This document shows, one piece after another, positions 6,436 through 10,856 of a stretch of 10,856 bases of DNA. A program made the position numbers and the translations under genes. The notes below the pieces were generated by a model. It saw only the letters and a list, made by a program, of their open reading frames with translations, searched no databases and was not told the DNA's origin. Positions within the stretch are counted from its first letter, which is position 1. Each line of letters begins with the position of its first letter. The DNA lies in contig JALNWH010000064.1 in NCBI GenBank assembly GCA_023230985.1, positions 1-10,856 on the forward strand, given 5' to 3'. The DNA comes from Bacillota bacterium (lineage in GTDB: Bacteria; Bacillota; Clostridia; Lutisporales; Lutisporaceae).

Positions 6436-7576
6436 ATCAGCAAGTGTTGTTATTATTGGAGGAGGAATATCAGGTTGTGCCATAGCTTATAACCTTGCCA
6501 AAAAAGGAGTTAAAGATGTTATCATCATAGAAAAAGAGTACCTGTCTAGTGGTGCTACAGGTCGATGCGGTGCAGGGATTCGTATGCAATGGGGAACCGA
6601 AATGAATTGCAGACTTGCAAAGTATAGCGTAGAGTTTTTTGAGACTGCTAACGAAGTATTAGAATATGCAGGTGATGTTGAGTTTAAACAAGGCGGATAT
6701 CTAATCATTGCAGCAACTGAAAAAGAAGTTGCACAATTTCAAAAAAATATAAAACTACAAAATAGTCTCGGTATCCCATCCAGATATATTACACCTCAAG
6801 AAGCCAAAGAAATAGTCCCTCATATGGACGAAACTCAAATCCTTGGAGCAGCCTTTAATCCAAAAGATGGACATTTAAATCCTTTTCACACTACACAAGC
6901 TTATGCAGATGCTGCAGTAAGATTAGGTGTAGAAATAATGAAATATACTGAAGTAACAGGAATAAAGGTTGAGAATGGTAAAATAGCAGGTGTACAAACC
7001 GATAAGGGTTATATAAGCACTCCTGTTGTAGTTAATGCTGCCGGTGGACATGCACAAATCATTAGTGAAATGGTAGGTGTTAAGCTTCCTCTTTATTCCG
7101 AAAGACATCAAATACTGGTAACAGAGGCTGTTGAGCCAATGCAAGGACCTATGTTTATGTCCTTTTCACAAAACATTTATTGCCAGCAGACTCCGCACGG
7201 TAGCTTTATTATGGGACGAGGAGATCCGACTGAACCAAGAGATTTAAGGGTTACATCCAGTTGGGAGTTTCTCGAAGAAATGGCCAAGACATGTATTAGA
7301 TTTTTGCCGCCGCTCAAGGATATAAGAATGGTAAGGCAGTGGGCAGGACTTTATAATATGTCCCCTGATGCTCAACCAATATATGGCCCGGTTAAAGACG
7401 TGGAAGGTTTCTTCTTAGCTTGCGGCTACAGCGGGCATGGATTTATGTTTGGGCCTGTTACAGGTGTTGTGGTATCAGAATCAATTTTAGGTGAAGAACA
7501 TACTATACCTGTTGACGCTTTAAGTTATGACCGGTTCGAAAAAGGTGAATTAATCTTAGAACCTTCTGTAGTTTAA
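6428..7576 (+). CDS. FAD-dependent amino acid / amine dehydrogenase (DAO family; DadA, HcnC, sarcosine oxidase beta-like)
   Basis: Probable substrate-oxidising subunit: DAO-family flavoproteins oxidise the C-N bond of D-amino acids, proline, glycine, sarcosine or opines to an imine that hydrolyses to a carbonyl product. In 382 residues it has GGGISG (11-16) with Glu35 for FAD ribose, RCGAGIRMQWG (46-56), DGHLNPF (147-153), NAAGGHA (203-209), the substrate/flavin block RQWAGLYNMSPDAQPIYG (303-320) and CGYSGHGFMFGPVTG (332-346), which closes the FAD site. There is no membrane segment or signal peptide. ATG 6428 is chosen because GGGGGTGA (6415-6422) precedes it; an ATG at 6413 would add five residues. 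It overlaps the previous gene by eight bases. Together with the three preceding genes it forms an HcnABC / dye-linked proline dehydrogenase-like set. The substrate is not determinable from sequence. Confidence 0.9.
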   Translation: MNKSASVVIIGGGISGCAIAYNLAKKGVKDVIIIEKEYLSSGATGRCGAGIRMQWGTEMNCRLAKYSVEFFETANEVLEYAGDVEFKQGGYLIIAATEKEVAQFQKNIKLQNSLGIPSRYITPQEAKEIVPHMDETQILGAAFNPKDGHLNPFHTTQAYADAAVRLGVEIMKYTEVTGIKVENGKIAGVQTDKGYISTPVVVNAAGGHAQIISEMVGVKLPLYSERHQILVTEAVEPMQGPMFMSFSQNIYCQQTPHGSFIMGRGDPTEPRDLRVTSSWEFLEEMAKTCIRFLPPLKDIRMVRQWAGLYNMSPDAQPIYGPVKDVEGFFLACGYSGHGFMFGPVTGVVVSESILGEEHTIPVDALSYDRFEKGELILEPSVV

Positions 7577-7607
7577 ATCTGTGTGATACTGAAAGGAGGC
7601 ACAATGT

Positions 7608-7994
7608 ATGAAAATAGTTGCTACAAAACCCGAATTATGCATAGGCTGCAAAGCATGTGAAGAAGCTTGTGTGAAAGTACTTTTTAAAGATACCGATACA
7701 GAGAAATCTGCAATAGTGATTACTGAATTAGGCGATGATAAATTTGATATAAATGTGTGTAATCAATGCGGAGAATGTATTGAAATATGTCCAGCTCAAG
7801 CAATTTATAGAAACAAAAATGGAGTGGTGATGATTGACGGGGATAAATGTGTTCATTGCTACGCTTGTGCCGGTTTTTGCCCCACTTTATCTATGCGTTA
7901 TCATAAAGAAATAACAGGTCCTTTTAAGTGCATAGCTTGTGGAGCATGCACGAGAGCTTGTCCTACCGGTGCAATATATATGGAAGAAGTTTAG
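7608..7994 (+). CDS. Polyferredoxin with four [4Fe-4S] motifs
   Basis: A 128-residue electron carrier containing 16 cysteines in four regular C-x2-C-x2-C-x3-C motifs: Cys11/14/17/21, Cys51/54/57/61, Cys81/84/87/91 and Cys108/111/114/118. Three are followed by Pro or Pro-like residues, as in bacterial ferredoxins and HycB/AorA-type subunits. It lies 22 bases before the AOR gene, so it is most likely the dedicated electron-transfer subunit of that enzyme, similar in concept to the small iron-sulfur subunit of the Aromatoleum aldehyde oxidoreductase complex (known family precedent). It could also accept electrons from the upstream flavin complex. The ATG at 7608 has AGGAGG at 7594-7599, eight bases away; an ATG at 7604 is out of frame. 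Motif assignment is secure; partner choice is inference. Confidence 0.92.
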   Translation: MKIVATKPELCIGCKACEEACVKVLFKDTDTEKSAIVITELGDDKFDINVCNQCGECIEICPAQAIYRNKNGVVMIDGDKCVHCYACAGFCPTLSMRYHKEITGPFKCIACGACTRACPTGAIYMEEV

Positions 7995-8016
7995 GAAGAG
8001 GGAGGGTTGGATATTA

Positions 8017-10194
8017 ATGGAATGTAAAAATTCAAAAGATATTAATCTTGAAGAACTAAAAAAGCAACGTGTAAGACTTCATGAGAGCAGTTTTGAACCA
8101 AAAGAAATCTATAGAGGTTATGCTGATAGATCTCTTTATATAAACTTGACTAATAATGAAGTAAAAGTTAAAGAAATTTCAAGTGACATGAAGGAGAAAT
8201 TTACCGGCGGCAGAGGATATGGAATGAAATATCTTTGGGATGCGGTAAATCCTAACACAAGATGGGATAGCCCTGAAAATGAGATTATTATTGCTCAAGG
8301 CCCTATAGGTGGCATAACTCAATATCCCGGTTCCGGAAAATCCTATGTAGTAACAGTATCACCTTTGACTGGTTTACCGGTTGACAGTAATGTTGGTGGT
8401 TTCTTCGGACCTTTGTGCAAATTTTGCGGATTTGATGCTTTAGAAATTCAGGGTAAAGCTGAAAACGATGTGGTTATTTTTATTGACGGGGATAACAATA
8501 AAGTAATAATTGAGGAAGCACCCGGAGAATGTACTAATAGCCATATACTTGCTAAAACCTTAACAGCAATGTATGCGGATTCAGAAGAAGATAAAATGAA
8601 TGTATCCGTTGTTTCTGCCGGTTTAGGTGCGGAACATACCCGATTTGGAATTCTTAACTTTTCTCACTACGACCTTCGAAGAAAAGAATGCAAATTGAAA
8701 CAAGCAGGGAGAGGCGGTATAGGAACAGTATTTAGAAATAAAAAGATTAAAGCAATAGTTGTAAAAAGATCCGGAATTAAAGGTGATTTAAACAATCCCC
8801 ATGATTTAGACACTATAATTAAATTAGGAATAAAATTGCATAGAGAAATATATGAAAACGATACTAAACAATGCTGGATGAGAGTACACGGAACTACTCA
8901 ATTAGTAGATGCAATGAATGCCCATGACCTTTTACCTGTTAACAACTTCCAATTTGGAGAACATCCGGAAGCGCCAAAGATTGGGAAAAACAGTTTTGAA
9001 AAAATATTTGACAGAAGCAATGTTGATGGATGTTGGTATGGTTGTACATTGCAATGTGCTCATGGCATTACAGGATTAGAAATTAAAACCGGGCCTTATA
9101 AAGGCCAAAAAATATTCACAGACGGCTCAGAATATGAAACTTTAGCCGGATGCGGTTCTAACTGTGGTGTATTTGACCCATATCAAGTTTCTGAAACAAA
9201 CTTCTATTGTGATACCTATGGCATTGATACAATTTCTTTCGGCACAACCGTTGGTTTTGTTATGGAATGCTATAATAGAGGTATAATAGATAAAGAAGTA
9301 ACACAAGGTTTGGATTTGGATTTCGGTAATTGGGAAGCACAAATGGAACTTATGCATCAAATGGCTAGAGGAGAAGGATTCGGAATGATAGTAGGCCAAG
9401 GAATTCATCGTCTGAAAAAATTATTTGTAGATAAATATGGTGCAGACAAGGAATTCTTACATGACATAGGTATGGAAGTCAAAGGACTTGAATTTTCAGA
9501 ATACATTTCAAAAGAATCACTTGCCCAACAAGCCGGATATGGAACTGCCAACAAAGGTCCGCAACATGATGAAAACTGGTTAATATTTATGGACATGGTA
9601 AGAAATCAAATACCCACATTTGAAGATAAGGCGGAAGCACTGTTCTACTATCCATTGTTTAGAACTTGGTTCAGTATAATGGGCTTATGCAAACTGCCAT
9701 GGAATGATATTATGCCGTCAGATAATCATTTGACAGATGAACCGGCAAAGGTTCCGGAGCATGTAGAAAACTACATTGCTTTATATACAGCAGTAACAGG
9801 TAATGATTTTTCTGAAGAAGAGATGCTACGTCAATCGGAAAAAGTCTATAATTTACAAAAAGTATTTTGCTTAAAAATGGGCAAAGGCTTAAGAGAATAT
9901 GATTATATACCTTATAGGGCAATGGGACCTGTGACAGTAGAAGAATACGAATCCAGAAGTGAACGCTATGACAAGCATCTAAAAGAACTTGTAAAAATAG
10001 ATCCTGATGGAATGACAGTGGAAGAAAAAATAAAAGAATTAAGAAAATATAGAGAAGCTCAATATCAAACTTTATTGGATGTCGTATATAAAAGGCGCGG
10101 TTGGACAAAGAATGCAATACCAACCTTAGAAAGACTTAAAGATCTTGGTATTGATTATCCTGACGTTGTAGATGTTGTTAAACGATTCTTGTAA
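8017..10194 (+). CDS. Tungsten/molybdenum-pterin oxidoreductase of the aldehyde:ferredoxin oxidoreductase (AOR) family
   Basis: AOR-family enzymes oxidise aldehydes to carboxylic acids, or run in reverse, passing electrons to ferredoxin by a bis-pterin tungsten centre and one [4Fe-4S] cluster. The N-terminal AFOR domain (about 33-245) has GGRGYGMKYLW (64-74) and GRGGIGTVFRNKKIKAIV (231-248). The C-terminal domain has EYETLAGCGSNCG (372-384), GIDTISFG (402-409) and GTANKGPQHDE (509-519). Likely cluster ligands are Cys339, Cys343, Cys347 (C-x3-C-x3-C) and Cys558 (GLCKLPW). At 725 residues it is longer than classical AORs of about 605, with extra N-terminal residues and a charged helical C-terminal tail (about 640-725), closer in size to YdhV-like members. 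ATG 8017 follows GAGGGAGGG near 8000; an in-frame ATG at 7939 would overlap the ferredoxin gene. The family is certain; substrate and metal (W preferred by family) are inferred. Confidence 0.93.
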   Translation: MECKNSKDINLEELKKQRVRLHESSFEPKEIYRGYADRSLYINLTNNEVKVKEISSDMKEKFTGGRGYGMKYLWDAVNPNTRWDSPENEIIIAQGPIGGITQYPGSGKSYVVTVSPLTGLPVDSNVGGFFGPLCKFCGFDALEIQGKAENDVVIFIDGDNNKVIIEEAPGECTNSHILAKTLTAMYADSEEDKMNVSVVSAGLGAEHTRFGILNFSHYDLRRKECKLKQAGRGGIGTVFRNKKIKAIVVKRSGIKGDLNNPHDLDTIIKLGIKLHREIYENDTKQCWMRVHGTTQLVDAMNAHDLLPVNNFQFGEHPEAPKIGKNSFEKIFDRSNVDGCWYGCTLQCAHGITGLEIKTGPYKGQKIFTDGSEYETLAGCGSNCGVFDPYQVSETNFYCDTYGIDTISFGTTVGFVMECYNRGIIDKEVTQGLDLDFGNWEAQMELMHQMARGEGFGMIVGQGIHRLKKLFVDKYGADKEFLHDIGMEVKGLEFSEYISKESLAQQAGYGTANKGPQHDENWLIFMDMVRNQIPTFEDKAEALFYYPLFRTWFSIMGLCKLPWNDIMPSDNHLTDEPAKVPEHVENYIALYTAVTGNDFSEEEMLRQSEKVYNLQKVFCLKMGKGLREYDYIPYRAMGPVTVEEYESRSERYDKHLKELVKIDPDGMTVEEKIKELRKYREAQYQTLLDVVYKRRGWTKNAIPTLERLKDLGIDYPDVVDVVKRFL

Positions 10195-10227
10195 TTAAGC
10201 TATAAGAAATATATTTAAGGAGGTAAT

Positions 10228-10434
10228 ATGGTAAAAGTAAATAATAAAGAAATGAAGTGGCAAGATAATATGACATTGGAAGATGTAATTCTATTTGCAG
10301 AATATCACGAATATTATCATCCAATACTTGTAGTTACCTTAAATGGAATTCTTATAAAAAGCGACGCATTTAAAACAACACCTATAAAAAGAGATGACGT
10401 AATAGACATCTTACAACCTTTGGCAGGCGGATAG
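10228..10434 (+). CDS. ThiS/MoaD-like sulfur carrier protein
   Basis: A 68-residue beta-grasp protein ending in LAGG, the C-terminal Gly-Gly that is adenylated and thiocarboxylated in ThiS and MoaD. Its pattern, VKVNNKEMKW, then TLEDVI, VVTLNGILI and IKRDDVIDILQPLAGG, fits the ThiS/MoaD superfamily and lacks the extra helix of longer MoaD proteins. MoaD supplies sulfur for the dithiolene of molybdopterin/tungstopterin; its place 33 bases after the AOR gene suggests service to the pterin cofactor of that enzyme, though a role in thiamine synthesis cannot be excluded. AAGGAGGT at 10217-10224 precedes the ATG by three bases, a short spacing. No E1-like MoeB/ThiF, MoaE or other pterin-synthesis gene is in the window. 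It is the last gene of the operon, with the terminator starting just after its stop. Confidence 0.85.
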   Translation: MVKVNNKEMKWQDNMTLEDVILFAEYHEYYHPILVVTLNGILIKSDAFKTTPIKRDDVIDILQPLAGG

Positions 10435-10435
10435 A

Positions 10436-10474
10436 AAAAAAAGCCCCAATTTTAATAAAATTGGGGCTTTTTTT
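10436..10474 (+). terminator. Strong intrinsic terminator of the redox operon
   Basis: GCCCCAATTTT (10443-10453) pairs perfectly with AAAATTGGGGC (10457-10467) around a three-base loop. Seven T follow (10468-10474) and a run of A precedes it, so it could work on both strands. It starts directly after the TAG of the ThiS-like gene and is the apparent landing site of the group II intron. Confidence 0.95.
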
Positions 10475-10477
10475 ATT

Positions 10478-10856
10478 GTGTGCCAGGCATGGCACTAATC
10501 TAGCTAGTGGAAGTCTAGCCACGGGTATTTACCGCCAAGTGTAGTGAACCACAAGTTGGTGCCAGTAATGGCATAGATGAAGGAAGTGGCGTAGCAAAAT
10601 TCTTGAGCCTACGAACAGAAACTTGATAAGGCGATTAGGTGGGTGAGGTTGCAAGACAAACTTAAGCCCAAAAGGTAAACGTAAACCGAAGTTGTAAATC
10701 AAGGGGTTGTGGAATGAAAGATTAGTGTCTTACCCTGGGAAGCCCTACCCACATATCATAAGATATGGTCGAAAAAGGTTTAGGGAGGGAATCAGACGAA
10801 GTCATAGTAGGCATAACGGCTGAAGGACTGAAGCGATTTATAGTACAAATCGCTAC
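10478..10856 (+). mobile_element. Group II intron, 5' part (domains I-III/IV start), truncated by window end
   Basis: The sequence opens with GTGTGCC, the group II 5' splice-site consensus. A short stem follows at once (GTGCC 10480-10484 with GGCAC 10491-10495), matching the start of known bacterial intron RNAs such as the Oceanobacillus group IIC intron as I remember it. The next 370 bases hold no long ORF, are G-rich compared with the genes, and contain typical internal stretches (GAACAGAAACTTGATAAGGC, CTTACCCTGGGAAG, GTCATAGTAGG). The position right behind a terminator suggests subgroup IIC. IBS1 is probably TTATT (10473-10477), pairing with GATAA (10625-10629). An inverted repeat AGCGATTT/AAATCGCT (10832-10854) lies where domain IV should begin. 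The maturase/reverse transcriptase and catalytic domain V would lie beyond the window. Confidence 0.85.

Noticed and set aside
7604..7610. ATG at 7604 as start of the polyferredoxin
   Set aside because: Out of frame with the cysteine-rich product; ATG 7608 is in frame and well spaced from AGGAGG.
7939..8016. N-terminal extension of the AOR protein from the in-frame ATG at 7939
   Set aside because: It overlaps the last ferredoxin motif by 56 bases, has no good ribosome binding site, and the extra residues do not look like AOR; ATG 8017 with GAGGGAGGG upstream is better.
9710..10123. 137-codon open frame on the minus strand inside the AOR gene
   Set aside because: Low-complexity hydrophobic translation, no ribosome binding site, fully inside a strongly recognisable gene; a shadow, like the other minus-strand frames.
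10478..10856. rRNA, tRNA cluster or CRISPR as explanation of the G-rich non-coding end
   Set aside because: No regular repeats, no cloverleaf or CCA end, and the GTGTGCC opening plus internal motifs fit a group II intron instead.

Overview
The window looks like chromosomal DNA from a low-GC, Gram-positive anaerobe of the Clostridia/Tissierellia type. The evidence is the AT-rich sequence, strong AGGAGG-type ribosome binding sites, the cmk-plsC-ispH/rpsA gene order with a fused IspH-S1 protein, and many oxygen-sensitive iron-sulfur proteins including a tungsten/molybdenum-pterin aldehyde:ferredoxin oxidoreductase (AOR) family enzyme. Species assignment is inference. All genes lie on the + strand.

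Region 1 (1-4054) is housekeeping: the 3' end of an unidentified gene, a small membrane-anchored protein of unknown function, cytidylate kinase (cmk), a PlsC-type acyltransferase, and a 697-residue IspH-ribosomal protein S1 fusion. A nearly perfect Shine-Dalgarno followed by an in-frame ATG lies exactly at the IspH/S1 junction, so free S1 could be made from the same mRNA. The block ends in a likely terminator at 4083-4130.

Region 2 (4276-10434) is a tightly packed operon of seven genes. The first four encode a split HcnABC / dye-linked proline dehydrogenase-like complex: a [2Fe-2S] protein, an FAD/NAD-type disulfide-oxidoreductase-fold subunit, a protein carrying two [4Fe-4S] sites plus a BFD-like [2Fe-2S] domain, and a DadA/sarcosine-oxidase-beta-like FAD subunit. 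They are followed, after only 31 bases, by a four-cluster polyferredoxin, an unusually long AOR-family enzyme, and a ThiS/MoaD-like carrier ending in Gly-Gly. The arrangement suggests that oxidation of an amino acid or amine (unknown substrate) is physically or metabolically linked to an AOR-type reaction through shared low-potential iron-sulfur carriers. The pairing is the most interesting system in the window; its substrate cannot be read from the sequence.

Region 3 (10435-10856): a strong intrinsic terminator closes the operon, and three bases past its U-run begins the 5' part of a group II intron, running off the window end before any maturase ORF is seen. Its position directly behind a terminator is the classic target choice of group IIC introns, and a candidate EBS1-IBS1 pairing can be seen.
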